64,000 bases of DNA, from the NCBI GenBank assembly GCA_016713135.1, contig JADJPR010000023.1, positions 682,001 to 746,000 on the forward strand. The letters are read 5' to 3'. The stretch comes from Rhodanobacteraceae bacterium. GTDB lineage: Bacteria; Pseudomonadota; Gammaproteobacteria; Xanthomonadales; SZUA-5. Below, in pieces: positions 31,615-40,593 of this stretch (its first letter is position 1; each line of letters begins with the position of its first letter). The notes under the pieces were generated by a model that was not told the origin of the DNA, did no database searches, and saw only the letters and a program-made list of their open reading frames with translations. A program made the position numbers and the translations under genes.

Positions 31615-32469
31615 ATGGCGCCGGGCATCGCGCAGCGTGATCGACGCGCTCCGGGTTGCGCTGATGCACGCGCTGCAGGGTTGTGGGTTGTGGGTTGTGG
31701 GTTGTGGGCAGCGCGACCGGCGCGAGATCCCGGGCGCAGGGCAACTTGGCTGGCCGCCATCTTCGCACTCGCCAGTGCCCTTGCTCCTGCCTTTGCTGCC
31801 CAGAACCCAGAACCCACAACCCAGAACCCGCTTATCGCTGCCCACAACCCACAATCCACAACCCAGAACCCGCATATCGCTGCCCAGAACCCACAACCCA
31901 CAACCCAGAACCCGCTGACCGCTGCCACGGACCTCCTCACCACCATCGCCGCCCGCATCCAGCCCGCCGCGGTGCTGCGCGGCGAGTTCGTGCAGGAGCG
32001 CACGCTGGTGGGCTTCGCCAAACCGCTGCGCTCCACCGGGCGCTTCGTGGCGGCGCGCGGGCGCGGGGTGCTGTGGATCACGCAATCGCCGTTTCCGGGA
32101 GAACTGGTGATCACCGAGGGCGCGATCCGCGAGCGGGTGGACGGCAGCGAGAGCGTGGTCGTCGATGCCAGCCGGGAACCTGCGCTGCAGCAAATCAATC
32201 GCGTGCTGCTGGCGCTGCTGCAGGGCGATCTCGCCACCCTGCGCGAGCAGTTCAGCGTGGCTGGCCAGGACGATTCCCAAGGTTGGGCGCTGACGCTGAC
32301 GCCGCAGCCGCCGTTGAGCGAGGCCATCGGCCTGGTCGAACTGGCCGGAAACAGCCAGGTCGAAGTGGTCAGCATCCGTGAGCACAACGGCGATCTCAGC
32401 CGGGTCGAGTTCCATGCGCTGTCCGGCGGCGACGCGCTGACCGCCGACGAAGCGGCGCGCCTTGACTGA
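31615..32469 (+). CDS. apeL: LolA-like outer-membrane carrier protein with repeat-encoded linker
   Basis: The conserved part (from LTTIAARIQPAAVLRGEFVQ to the stop, about 184 aa) is a LolA-like periplasmic carrier (GRFVAARGRGVLWITQSPF, GNSQVEVVSIREHNGDLSRVEF). The N-terminal part is unusual. A hydrophobic signal-like stretch (TWLAAIFALASALAPAFA) lies in the loop of a word-hairpin element. Directly after it come three 14-residue repeats of the type AQNPEPTTQNPLIA, encoded by the right arm. The ATG at 31615 gives 284 aa; an in-frame GTG within the left arm could also start translation. Its partner is probably the MMPL exporter downstream. Confidence 0.8.
   Translation: MAPGIAQRDRRAPGCADARAAGLWVVGCGLWAARPARDPGRRATWLAAIFALASALAPAFAAQNPEPTTQNPLIAAHNPQSTTQNPHIAAQNPQPTTQNPLTAATDLLTTIAARIQPAAVLRGEFVQERTLVGFAKPLRSTGRFVAARGRGVLWITQSPFPGELVITEGAIRERVDGSESVVVDASREPALQQINRVLLALLQGDLATLREQFSVAGQDDSQGWALTLTPQPPLSEAIGLVELAGNSQVEVVSIREHNGDLSRVEFHALSGGDALTADEAARLD
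31678..31921. repeat. Word-hairpin element, GGTTGTG type, inside the apeL reading frame
   Basis: The left arm (31678-31709) is GGGTTGTGGGTTGTGGGTTG continued. The right side consists of three tandem 42 bp blocks starting at 31798, 31840 and 31882, each of six 7-base words (CCCAGAA, CCCACAA) ending CTTATCGCT or similar. The loop of about 88 bp encodes the hydrophobic signal-like segment of ApeL. The left arm has five GGG tracts with 4-base spacers (G-quadruplex pattern). Confidence 0.92.
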
Positions 32470-34783
32470 ATCCGCGCCGCCGCGCCGCCACTGGCTCGCC
32501 TGGGCCTGGGCGCTGCTGGTGCTGGGTTGTGCGGCGCACCTGGCGCTGGTCGGATCGCGCGGCGAGTGGCCGGTCGACACCGACGTGATGGCGCTGCTAC
32601 CGCAGGACACGCGCCACCCCGCGGCCGAACAGGCGCTGGCGCGCTTGAGCGATGCCGCCTCGCGACGGGTGGTCGTGGTCCTGGCCGCCGACGACTTTGC
32701 CCGCGTGCGCGCGGCGGCCAGCGAGATCCAGGTGTTACTCGCGGGCAGCGACAGCCCACTGCAGGCGGCGGCGGGCAACACCGGCGCCAGCCGCGAGTTG
32801 ATCGAGTTCTACGCGCCCTGGCGCGACCGTCTGCTCGCCCGCAGCGACCGCGAGCGCCTGGCGCAGCAGAGTCCCGAGCAGATCGCGCGGGCCGCGGTGC
32901 AGCGGCTGTATCGCCCGGGGCCGGGCATGCGGGCGCTCGGGCCGCTGGAGGATCCGCTCGACAGCTACGCCGCCTGGCTCGCCGAGCGCGCCGGCGCCAC
33001 CCGCTTGCGCCCGCGCGAAGGCTGGCTGTGGCAGCAGGCCGATGGGCACGAGTTGATCGTGCTGCCCTTCGAACTGCGCGCCACCGCGCTCAGCGTCGCG
33101 GCGCTGCAGCAGTTGCAGCCGCGCCTCACCGCCGCGCGCGCCGCGGCGGCGGCCCAGGGCGTGGAGATGCTCAGCGCCGGCGTGCCGGTGCATGCCGCCG
33201 CCGCCGCGCTGCAGGCCGAGCGCGAGATGAGCCTGATCGGTGCCGGCGCGGCGCTCGGGATCGTGGTGCTGATGCTGCTGTGTTTCCGCCGCCTGCGGCC
33301 GATGCTGCTGGTGCTGGGATCGGTGGGTGTCGGCCTGCTGGTCGCGCTGTCGCTCTGCCTGTTGCTGTTCGAGCGCGTGCACCTGCTGACGCTGGTGTTC
33401 GGCGCCAGCCTGGTCGGCGTCGCCGAGGACTACGCCATCCACTGGCTCAGCGCGCGGGCGCTGGCGCCGCCCGGCGAGGCCGAGCGCACGACGCGCGCGC
33501 TGGTGCCCGGGCTGTGGCTGGCCTTCGCCACCTCCGCGCTCGGCTACCTGGCGCTGGCGCTGGCGCCTTTCCCCGGCTTGCAGCAGATGGCGCTGTTCTC
33601 GATCGCAGGACTCGCCGGCGCGCTGGTCTCGGTGCTGCTGTGGATGCCGCAGCTGGTCGGCCGCGAACCGACGGCCACCGCGATCAGCGTGTGGCTGGCC
33701 GGCTCCTTCCGCCGCTGGCCCCGGCTGCGCGCCACGCCGACATCGCTCGGCATCCTCGGGCTGCTGCTCCTGCTGGCGTCAGCCGGCGCCGCGCGCCTGC
33801 GCAGCAGCGACGATTTGCGCGCGCTGCAATCCTCGCCGCCGGCGCTGGTTGCGGAGCAGGCGCGCATCGGCGCGTGGCTGGCCGAGCCCAGCCCGGTGCA
33901 GTTCTACCTGGTACAGGGGCGCGACCACGCCGAACTGTTGGCGCGCGAGGAAGCGCTGGTCGTGAAGCTGGACGCGCTGCGGCAGGAGGGCTTCATCGAC
34001 GGTCATCGTGCGCTGTCCGACTGGGTCCCTTCGCCCACCCGGCAGGCGCAGGACCGCACCTTGTGGCAACCCGCGGCTGGCGCTGCGCGCGCCGCCATCG
34101 CAGCCGAGCTGGGCGGCAGCGGCGCAGCCGCGAGGCCGCTGGCCGACGCTCCGCTGACTCTCGACGAATGGCTCGCCAGCCCGGCGGCGCTGGCGCTCCG
34201 CCCGCTGTACCTCGGCCAGCTCGACGGCGCGTTCCAGAGCGTGGTCCAGGTCCATGGGCTCGACTCGGCGGCACAGCTGCCGCGCCTCGCTGCCCAGGCC
34301 CAGGCGCTGCCGGGCGTAACCTGGGTCGATCGCATCGGCGACTATTCGCGGCTGCTGCGCGAGTACCGGATCGCCATGATCCAGGTGCTCGGCGCCAGCA
34401 TCGTGCTGGTCGCGGTCCTGCTGGCCTGGCGCTACCGACGCCAGGCCTGGCGGGTTTTGCTGCCGACGCTGGTCGCGATGCTCGCGGTGCTGGCCTGGCT
34501 CGGCTGGCGCGGCGAGCCGCTGCAACTGTTCCACGTGCTCGGCCTGATCGTGCTGCTCGGCATGGCCGACGACTACGGCATCTTCCTGCTCGAAGCGGAT
34601 GCCGCCGGACCCGCGTGGCTCGGCGTGGTGCTCGGCGCGGTCAACACCCTGCTGGCCTTCGGCCTGCTCGCCTTCTCGGGCACGCCGGCGCTGGCGGCTT
34701 TCGGGTTGACGCTGCTGATCGGAATTGCCGTGGCCTGGTTGCTGGCGCCAACCGTGGCGCCCACTCCGCAGCGCCCGGGTTGA
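32462..34783 (+). CDS. apeM: MMPL/RND-type exporter of the aryl-polyene cluster
   Basis: A 773-aa transporter with an N-terminal anchor (WLAWAWALLVLGCAAHLALVG), a periplasmic domain, a first bundle of membrane segments (about residues 255-430, SLIGAGAALGIVVLMLLCFRRL; GASLVGVAEDYAIHWLSARAL) and a second copy (about 635-770, GASIVLVAVLLAWRYRR; VLGLIVLLGMADDYGIFLLEAD). The paired GxxxxxxxDY segments are the proton-relay type of MMPL proteins. It starts with TTG at 32462, overlapping the apeL stop. It probably moves the polyene or its anchor across the inner membrane. Confidence 0.9.
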   Translation: MTESAPPRRHWLAWAWALLVLGCAAHLALVGSRGEWPVDTDVMALLPQDTRHPAAEQALARLSDAASRRVVVVLAADDFARVRAAASEIQVLLAGSDSPLQAAAGNTGASRELIEFYAPWRDRLLARSDRERLAQQSPEQIARAAVQRLYRPGPGMRALGPLEDPLDSYAAWLAERAGATRLRPREGWLWQQADGHELIVLPFELRATALSVAALQQLQPRLTAARAAAAAQGVEMLSAGVPVHAAAAALQAEREMSLIGAGAALGIVVLMLLCFRRLRPMLLVLGSVGVGLLVALSLCLLLFERVHLLTLVFGASLVGVAEDYAIHWLSARALAPPGEAERTTRALVPGLWLAFATSALGYLALALAPFPGLQQMALFSIAGLAGALVSVLLWMPQLVGREPTATAISVWLAGSFRRWPRLRATPTSLGILGLLLLLASAGAARLRSSDDLRALQSSPPALVAEQARIGAWLAEPSPVQFYLVQGRDHAELLAREEALVVKLDALRQEGFIDGHRALSDWVPSPTRQAQDRTLWQPAAGAARAAIAAELGGSGAAARPLADAPLTLDEWLASPAALALRPLYLGQLDGAFQSVVQVHGLDSAAQLPRLAAQAQALPGVTWVDRIGDYSRLLREYRIAMIQVLGASIVLVAVLLAWRYRRQAWRVLLPTLVAMLAVLAWLGWRGEPLQLFHVLGLIVLLGMADDYGIFLLEADAAGPAWLGVVLGAVNTLLAFGLLAFSGTPALAAFGLTLLIGIAVAWLLAPTVAPTPQRPG

Positions 34784-34852
34784 TCGCACGACCGTGCTCC
34801 GGGCGGGCATCCAAGGCATCATCCTCACCCCGAATTCACACGCGCGCCGTCC

Positions 34853-36085
34853 ATGACCCTGCCCCGGATCGACACCGAGTCCCTGATCATCGGCGCAGGT
34901 CCCTCGGGCGCGGTGGCGGCGGCAATGCTGCGGCGGGCCGGTCGCGAGGTGCTGGTGCTGGAGCGCGAGTCCTTCCCGCGCTTCTCGATCGGCGAGAGCC
35001 TGTTGCCGCAGAGCATGCAGTACATCGAGGAGGCCGGCCTGCTGCGCGACGTGGTCGAGGCCGGCTTCCAGTTCAAGAACGGCGCCAGCTTCGTCTGGGG
35101 CGAGCGCCAGACCGCCTTCGATTTCCGCGACAAGTTCTCCCAAGGCTGGGGCACCACCTACCAGGTGCAACGTGCGCGCTTCGACCAGGTGCTGGCGGAT
35201 GGCGCCGCGCGGATGGGCGCCGACGTGCGCTATCGCCATGAGGTGCTGGCGCTGGCGCCCGCGCGCGGCGCCTCGCTGGCGCGCGTGCGTGGGCCCGACG
35301 GCAGCGAGTTCGAGGTGGCAGCGCGCTTCGTGCTGGATGCCAGTGGATTCGGCCGCACCCTACCGCGGTTACTGGGCCTGGAGCGCCCGAGCGACTTCCC
35401 GGCGCGCGGCGCGATCTTCACCCACATCCGCGACGGCGTGATGCCGGGCGCCTTCGACCGCGACAAGATCCGCATCACGGTGCACCCGCGCCATGTGGAT
35501 GTGTGGTACTGGCTGATCCCCTTCTCGGACGGCCGATGCTCGATCGGCGTGGTTGCCCGCCGCGAGTTCCTCGAACAGTACGCCGGCAGCGAAACCGAAC
35601 GCCTGCGCGCGCTGGTCGATGAGGATCCCGCGTTGCGCGCCCTGCTCGCCAACGCCGGATGGGACACGCCCGCGCGCCAGATCGTCGGCTACGCGAGCAA
35701 TGTGTCCGCGCTGTGGGGACCGGGCTATGCCCTGCTCGGCAACGCCGGCGAGTTCCTCGACCCGGTGTTCTCCTCCGGCGTGACCATCGCGGTGAAGTCC
35801 GCCAGCCTCGCGGTGGCGGCGATCCGACGCGAGATCGCGGGCGAGACGGTGGATTGGGAAGCGGATTACGCGCGTCCGCTGCGCGCGGGTGTCGATTGCT
35901 TCCGCGCCTTCGTCGAAGCCTGGTACGCCGGCAGCTTCCAGAAAATCATCTTCCACGAACCGCAGCAGGCGGCGATCCGGCGGATGATCTCGTCGATCCT
36001 CGCCGGCTACGCCTGGGACAGCGCCAATCCCTATGTGGCCGAGCCGCAACGCCGGCTGCGGGTGCTCGAGGGCCTGTGCGAATGA
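34853..36085 (+). CDS. FAD-dependent halogenase-like flavoprotein of the pigment cluster
   Basis: A 410-aa flavoprotein: FAD motif IIGAGPSGAVAAAMLRRAGR at residues 10-30, FSIGESLLPQSMQY, and FVLDASGFGRTLPRLLG. Two marks of flavin-dependent halogenases are visible: Lys75 in FQFKNGASFVWGE, aligned with the catalytic lysine, and WYWLIP at residues 218-223, which fits W-x-W-x-I-P. Xanthomonadins, the pigments of Xanthomonas, are brominated aryl polyenes, so ring halogenation is the likely role. Monooxygenase activity cannot be excluded. Its last 4 bp overlap apeN. Confidence 0.85.
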   Translation: MTLPRIDTESLIIGAGPSGAVAAAMLRRAGREVLVLERESFPRFSIGESLLPQSMQYIEEAGLLRDVVEAGFQFKNGASFVWGERQTAFDFRDKFSQGWGTTYQVQRARFDQVLADGAARMGADVRYRHEVLALAPARGASLARVRGPDGSEFEVAARFVLDASGFGRTLPRLLGLERPSDFPARGAIFTHIRDGVMPGAFDRDKIRITVHPRHVDVWYWLIPFSDGRCSIGVVARREFLEQYAGSETERLRALVDEDPALRALLANAGWDTPARQIVGYASNVSALWGPGYALLGNAGEFLDPVFSSGVTIAVKSASLAVAAIRREIAGETVDWEADYARPLRAGVDCFRAFVEAWYAGSFQKIIFHEPQQAAIRRMISSILAGYAWDSANPYVAEPQRRLRVLEGLCE

Positions 36086-36624
36086 GGGGGCCGACGCTGC
36101 TGGCCGCCACCCTGCTGCTTGCGGCCTGTGCAAACGCGCCGCGCCGGCCGTCGCCATCGCCGGCCCTGCGCCTGGCGCCGGCCGCGCTCGATGCCAGGCT
36201 GTCGCTGCAGCAGCGATTGACGGTCAGCCAAGGCGCGCGCGTCCAGCGCGCGGACGCGCTGCTGGAAGTCGATCGCGACGCCCTGCGCCTGGTTCTGCTG
36301 GTGGGACCCAGGCGCATGCTGACGCTGGTGTTCGACGGCGAGTCCATCGTGCAACAGCGCGATCCGGCCCTGCCCGAGGCCCTGGCGGGCGAGCGCTTCG
36401 TCGACGACATCCAGCTGGCCTACTGGCCCGCGGCGGCGATCCGCGCGGCCCTGCCGCCGGGATGGACTCTCGACGAATCGCCGCTGCGACGCACCCTGCG
36501 CCAGGCTGGCGCGGCGGCCGTCGAAGTGCGCTATTCGCAAACGCCGCGCTGGCTCGGGCACATCGAGATCCACCACCTGGGCCAGGACTACCGGCTCGCC
36601 ATCGATTCGGCGGCGCAGCCATGA
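36082..36624 (+). CDS. apeN: DUF3261-type lipoprotein of the aryl-polyene cluster
   Basis: A 180-aa lipoprotein: signal sequence MRGPTLLAATLLLAACANAP with the lipobox LAAC and Cys at residue 16. The mature part is beta-rich (LLVGPRRMLTLVFDGESIVQQRDPALPEALAGERFVDDIQLAYWP). This fits the small lipoprotein found in aryl-polyene clusters beside the LolA-like carrier and the MMPL protein, probably completing delivery to the outer membrane. The start overlaps the halogenase stop and its stop overlaps the apeO start. Confidence 0.86.
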   Translation: MRGPTLLAATLLLAACANAPRRPSPSPALRLAPAALDARLSLQQRLTVSQGARVQRADALLEVDRDALRLVLLVGPRRMLTLVFDGESIVQQRDPALPEALAGERFVDDIQLAYWPAAAIRAALPPGWTLDESPLRRTLRQAGAAAVEVRYSQTPRWLGHIEIHHLGQDYRLAIDSAAQP

Positions 36625-37808
36625 GCGCGCAGGTCTACCTGCACGGACTCGGGCTGGTGTGCGCGCTGGGCGCGGATGCCGCGAGTGCCCGACAGGGCTT
36701 GCTGCGCAGCGATACGCCCGGCGGTGTCGCGCCGACCGAGGCCTGCAGCCCCGGCCGCAGCCTGCACCTGGGCGTGGCTGCCGGCGCGTGGCGCGCACGC
36801 GAGGACTGGCCGCTGCCGCTGCGCAGCCGCAACAACGCCTTGCTCGATGGCGCGCTGGCAGGGCTGCAGCCAACCCTGGCGTGCGCGTTGCCAGGGGTGG
36901 ATCCGGCGCGCGTAGGCGTGGTCATCGGCAGCAGCACCTCGGGGATCGCCGAGGGCGAGGACGCAGTGGCGGCGCTGGTGCGCGAGGGGCGGATGCCGCG
37001 CGGATTTCACTTCGGGCAGCAGGATTTGTCTTCGGCCGCGCGCTTCGTTGCGGCGCAAACCGGCGCGCGCGGGCCAGCGATGACTGTGTCGACCGCGTGC
37101 TCTTCCGGCGCGAAGGCGCTGGCGAGCGCCGCGCGCTGGCTGCGTACCGGCCTGTGCGACGCGGTCATCGCCGGCGGCGCAGACAGCCTGTGCGCCTTCA
37201 CCGTGGCCGGTTTCGCCGCGCTGGAATCGGTCAGCGCCGAGCGCTGCAACCCGTCCAGCCGCAACCGCCGCGGCATCAACATCGGCGAAGGCGCCGCACT
37301 GTTCCTGCTGACGCGCAAGCCGGGCCCGGTGCGCCTGTCGGGCTGGGGCGAGAGCTCGGACGCGCACCATATCTCGGCGCCCGAGCCGCAGGGACGCGGG
37401 GCGGAAGCGGCGATGCGCGAGGCGCTCCGGCGCGCTGGCCTGGCGGCGGAGGACATCGATTACATCAACCTGCACGGCACCGCGACCGCGCACAACGACC
37501 TGGCCGAGAGCCTCGCCGTGCAGCGGGTCTTCGGCGAACGCCCGTGGTGCAGTTCGACCAAGCCACTGACCGGACACGCGCTCGGCGCCGCCGGCGCGAT
37601 CGAGGCGGGCTTCTGCTGGATGCTGCTGCAGGACAATCCGGACGGCCGGCTACCGCCGCACTGGTGGGACGGCGCGGCCGACCCGGCGCTCGCGCCGCTG
37701 CGCCTGGTGCCGCCGGGCGCGCGCCTGGGGCGCGCACCGCGCCATCTGCTCAGCAACTCCTTCGCCTTCGGCGGCAACAACGCCTGCCTGCTGCTGTCCG
37801 CGGAATAG
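36621..37808 (+). CDS. apeO: Beta-ketoacyl-ACP synthase, aryl-polyene elongating enzyme
   Basis: A 395-aa ketosynthase with a complete catalytic triad: Cys160 in TVSTACSSGAKAL, His285 in LHGTATAHND and His319 in PLTGHALGAAGA. N-terminus MSAQVYLHGLGLVCALG and the C-terminal SNSFAFGGNNACLLL are typical. In studied clusters ApeO pairs with the ApeC partner, so the frameshift in apeC would matter for its activity. It overlaps apeN (ATGA). Confidence 0.9.
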   Translation: MSAQVYLHGLGLVCALGADAASARQGLLRSDTPGGVAPTEACSPGRSLHLGVAAGAWRAREDWPLPLRSRNNALLDGALAGLQPTLACALPGVDPARVGVVIGSSTSGIAEGEDAVAALVREGRMPRGFHFGQQDLSSAARFVAAQTGARGPAMTVSTACSSGAKALASAARWLRTGLCDAVIAGGADSLCAFTVAGFAALESVSAERCNPSSRNRRGINIGEGAALFLLTRKPGPVRLSGWGESSDAHHISAPEPQGRGAEAAMREALRRAGLAAEDIDYINLHGTATAHNDLAESLAVQRVFGERPWCSSTKPLTGHALGAAGAIEAGFCWMLLQDNPDGRLPPHWWDGAADPALAPLRLVPPGARLGRAPRHLLSNSFAFGGNNACLLLSAE

Positions 37809-37810
37809 CC

Positions 37811-38245
37811 ATGCGCGCCTGCGAGATCCCGATTGTCGAGCTTTTGCCGCATGCGCCACCGATGGTGTTGCTGGACCGCGTCGTCGACGCCGCCGACGAG
37901 CACCTGACCGCCTCCGTCACCCTGCGCAGCGACTCCGAGTTCTGCCGCGAGGGCCGCGTCGGCGCCTGGGTCGGCATCGAATACATGGCCCAGGCCGTCG
38001 CCGCCTGGTCGGGCTGGCAGGCCCGCCTGCGCGGGGAGCCGGTCAAGGTCGGCTTCCTGCTCGGCACCCGACGCTACGACGCCCTGCGCCCCGAGTTTCT
38101 GGTCGGCGAGACCCTGCTGGTATTCGTCGAGCGCGAATTCCAGGCCGACAACGGCCTCGCCCGCTTCCGCGCCGAGATCCGCTGCGGCGAGGAGCTGTGC
38201 GCGCAGGCCAGCATCAGCGTGTACGAGCCGGCCGGGGCCGGTTAA
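37811..38245 (+). CDS. apeP: 3-hydroxyacyl-ACP dehydratase-like protein
   Basis: A 144-aa hot-dog protein: PIVELLPHAPPMVLLDRVVDAADEH, then GAWVGIEYMAQAVAAWSGWQ (the FabA/FabZ helix region) and VGFLLGTRRYDALRPEFLVG. It corresponds to the ApeP partner that forms a heterodimer with ApeI. It begins 2 bp after apeO. The stop codon TAA at 38243-38245 is provided by the first bases of the following word hairpin. Confidence 0.87.
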   Translation: MRACEIPIVELLPHAPPMVLLDRVVDAADEHLTASVTLRSDSEFCREGRVGAWVGIEYMAQAVAAWSGWQARLRGEPVKVGFLLGTRRYDALRPEFLVGETLLVFVEREFQADNGLARFRAEIRCGEELCAQASISVYEPAGAG

Positions 38246-38560
38246 ACGCGGAGACGCAGAGGGCGCGGAGAAAAGCGCCGAGAAGGCAGGAGGGTTCGGC
38301 GGCCGGAAACGGGTTGTCTCGCGGGCCGGACAAAGAGCAGGACGCAGAGAACGCAGAGGAGAAGCAGAGAGATCACAGAGGGAGCGGGCCATTCCTGTGC
38401 CCGCTGGAACGTCGTTCTTTGCCTTCTCCGCGATCTCTCTGCCTTTCCTCTGCGCTCTCTGCGTCCTGCTTCGTCCTCGGTCCCCGGCGATGCCCGACCG
38501 TGCCCTGCCGCACCCTCTGCTGCTCTTCTCCGCGCTCTCTGCGTCTCCGCGTTTAACCGG
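38238..38560. repeat. Nested word-hairpin element between apeP and apeQ
   Basis: Outer arms at 38238-38273 and 38525-38560 (CCGGTTAAACGCGGAGACGC against its complement) differ at about two positions over 36 bp. Within them an inner pair, 38335-38382 and 38422-38471, uses related words (AGCAGGACGCAGAGAACGCA). The rest of 38246-38638 shows no gene. It interrupts an otherwise gap-free operon. The outer arm is nearly the same as that at 14511. Confidence 0.93.
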
Positions 38561-38638
38561 CATCGATCGCGCGCTGACCGGCATCCTCATTCGTCGCAGT
38601 CGTGAATAATGCGTGGACCTTTCCCTGCCTGCCGCACC

Positions 38639-39373
38639 ATGCCCCAACGCCCATCCGTCCTCGTCACCGGTTCCTCGCGCGGTATCGGGCGCGCGATCGC
38701 CTTGCGCCTGGCGCGCGATGGCTACGATCCGGTGCTGCATTGCCGCTCGCGCATCGACGAGGCCGCGGCGGTGGCGGCCGAAATCGCCGGGCTGGGCGGG
38801 CGCAGCCGGATCCTGATCTTCGATGTGGCCGATCGCGCCGCCACGGCGCACTCGCTGCATGCCGACATCGAGGCCCACGGCTGCTACTACGGGGTGGTCT
38901 GCAACGCCGGCATCACGCGCGACAACGCCTTCCCGGCAATGCCGGGCAGCGACTGGGATGCGGTGATCCACACCAACCTGGACGCCTTCTACAACGTGCT
39001 GCACCCGCTGGTGATGCCGCTGGTGCGCCGGCGCGCGCCGGGGCGCATCGTGACCCTGGCCTCGGTGTCGGGGCAGATGGGCAATCGCGGCCAGGTCAAC
39101 TACAGCGCCGCCAAGGCCGGCGTCATCGGCGCCACCAAGGCGCTGGCGGTGGAACTGGCCAAGCGCCAGATCACGGTCAATTGCGTCGCACCCGGGGTGA
39201 TCGAGTCCGACATGATCACGCCCGAGATTCTCGAGCACGCGCTGCCGATCATCCCGGCACAGCGCGCCGGCAAGCCGGAGGAAGTCGCCGCGCTGGTCAG
39301 TTTCCTTCTGTCGCCTGATGCGGCATACATCACCCGCCAGGTCATCGCGGTCAACGGCGGGATGTATTCATGA
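38639..39373 (+). CDS. apeQ: 3-oxoacyl-ACP reductase (FabG-like)
   Basis: A 244-aa short-chain dehydrogenase: NADP motif VLVTGSSRGIGRAIALRLA at the start, VCNAGITRDNAFPAM, catalytic Ser in LASVSGQMGNRG and the YSAAKAG Tyr-Lys pair, and the end AAYITRQVIAVNGGMYS. It reduces beta-ketoacyl-ACP in polyene elongation. The start at 38639 (MPQRPSVLVTG) matches family length; the ATG at 38609 would add ten unlikely residues. It overlaps apeR by 4 bp. Confidence 0.92.
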   Translation: MPQRPSVLVTGSSRGIGRAIALRLARDGYDPVLHCRSRIDEAAAVAAEIAGLGGRSRILIFDVADRAATAHSLHADIEAHGCYYGVVCNAGITRDNAFPAMPGSDWDAVIHTNLDAFYNVLHPLVMPLVRRRAPGRIVTLASVSGQMGNRGQVNYSAAKAGVIGATKALAVELAKRQITVNCVAPGVIESDMITPEILEHALPIIPAQRAGKPEEVAALVSFLLSPDAAYITRQVIAVNGGMYS

Positions 39374-40593
39374 AGCGCGTGGTCATCAGTGGCATCGGCG
39401 GCATCAGTCCGCTCGGCAACGACTGGCCGACGATCGCCGCGCGCCTGCGCGAGGTGCGCAATGCGGTGGCGCGGGTGCCGGACTGGGAACCCTACGACGG
39501 GCTCAACACCAAGCTCGGCGCGGCGGCCGCGGATTTCGAACTCCCGGCGCACTACAACCGCAAGACCATGCGCGCGATGGGCCGCGTGGCGCTGCTCGCC
39601 ACCCGCAGCGCCGAGCTGGCGCTGGAGGACGCCGGCCTGCTCGGCGATCCCCTGCTCAAGAGCGGCCGCGTGGGCATCTCCTACGGCTCCTCGGCGGGCT
39701 CGCCCAAGGCGATCGGGGACTTCGGCCGGATGCTGCAGAACAAGTCCACCGAGGGCATCAACGCCACCACCTACATCCGCATGATGAGCCACACCACGGT
39801 GGCCAACATCAGCGTGTTCTTCGGCATCTGCGGGCGGGTGATCACCACGTCCAGCGCCTGCACCTCGTCGAGCCAGGGCATCGGCTATGCCTATGAGGCG
39901 ATCCGCCAGGGCAAGCAAGTGGCGATGGTCGCCGGCGGCGCGGAGGAGCTCGACCCCACCGCGGCGGCGGTGTTCGACACCCTGTTCGCCACCAGCACGC
40001 GCAATGACACGCCGCAGGCCACGCCACGCCCTTTCGACGCCGAGCGCGACGGCCTGGTGCTCGGCGAAGGCGGCTGCACCTTCATCCTGGAGGAACGCGA
40101 GCACGCGCTGGCGCGCGGCGCGAAGGTCTACGCCGAGATCATCGGCTACGGCACCAACTGCGATGGCTTGCACGTCACCCAGCCCAATCCGGACACCATG
40201 CAGGTCGCGATGCGCCTGGCGCTGGACGATGCCGGCCTGACGCCGGAAGAGATCGGCTACGTCAACGCGCATGGCACCGCCACCGACCATGGCGATGTCG
40301 CGGAATCCCAGGCCACCGCCGGCCTGTTCGGCCCGCGCATGCCGATCAGCTCGCTCAAGAGCTACATGGGCCACACGCTCGGCGCCTGCGGCGCGCTGGA
40401 AGCGTGGATGACGGTGATGATGATGAACGAGGGCTGGTTCGCGCCCACCGCCAACCTCCAGCGCATCGACCCGCGCTGCGCCGAGCTCGATTACATCCGC
40501 GACCGACCGCGGGTGCTCGATACCGAGTTTGTCATGAGCAACAACTTCGCATTCGGCGGAATCAACACCTCGCTGGTGTTCCGGCGCGTCTGA
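39370..40593 (+). CDS. apeR: Beta-ketoacyl-ACP synthase II-like (second ketosynthase)
   Basis: A 407-aa FabF-type ketosynthase with Cys164 (TTSSACTSSSQGI), His301 (AHGTATDHGD) and His335 (MGHTLGACGALEAW) as the triad, and the NNFAFGGINTSLVF end. In aryl-polyene clusters this last gene supplies a second condensing enzyme, probably for priming or for the fatty acyl part. It is the final gene of the operon: after its stop at 40593 there is a 134 bp gap with a GC-rich inverted repeat (near 40592-40635) but no T-tract. Confidence 0.92.
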   Translation: MKRVVISGIGGISPLGNDWPTIAARLREVRNAVARVPDWEPYDGLNTKLGAAAADFELPAHYNRKTMRAMGRVALLATRSAELALEDAGLLGDPLLKSGRVGISYGSSAGSPKAIGDFGRMLQNKSTEGINATTYIRMMSHTTVANISVFFGICGRVITTSSACTSSSQGIGYAYEAIRQGKQVAMVAGGAEELDPTAAAVFDTLFATSTRNDTPQATPRPFDAERDGLVLGEGGCTFILEEREHALARGAKVYAEIIGYGTNCDGLHVTQPNPDTMQVAMRLALDDAGLTPEEIGYVNAHGTATDHGDVAESQATAGLFGPRMPISSLKSYMGHTLGACGALEAWMTVMMMNEGWFAPTANLQRIDPRCAELDYIRDRPRVLDTEFVMSNNFAFGGINTSLVFRRV

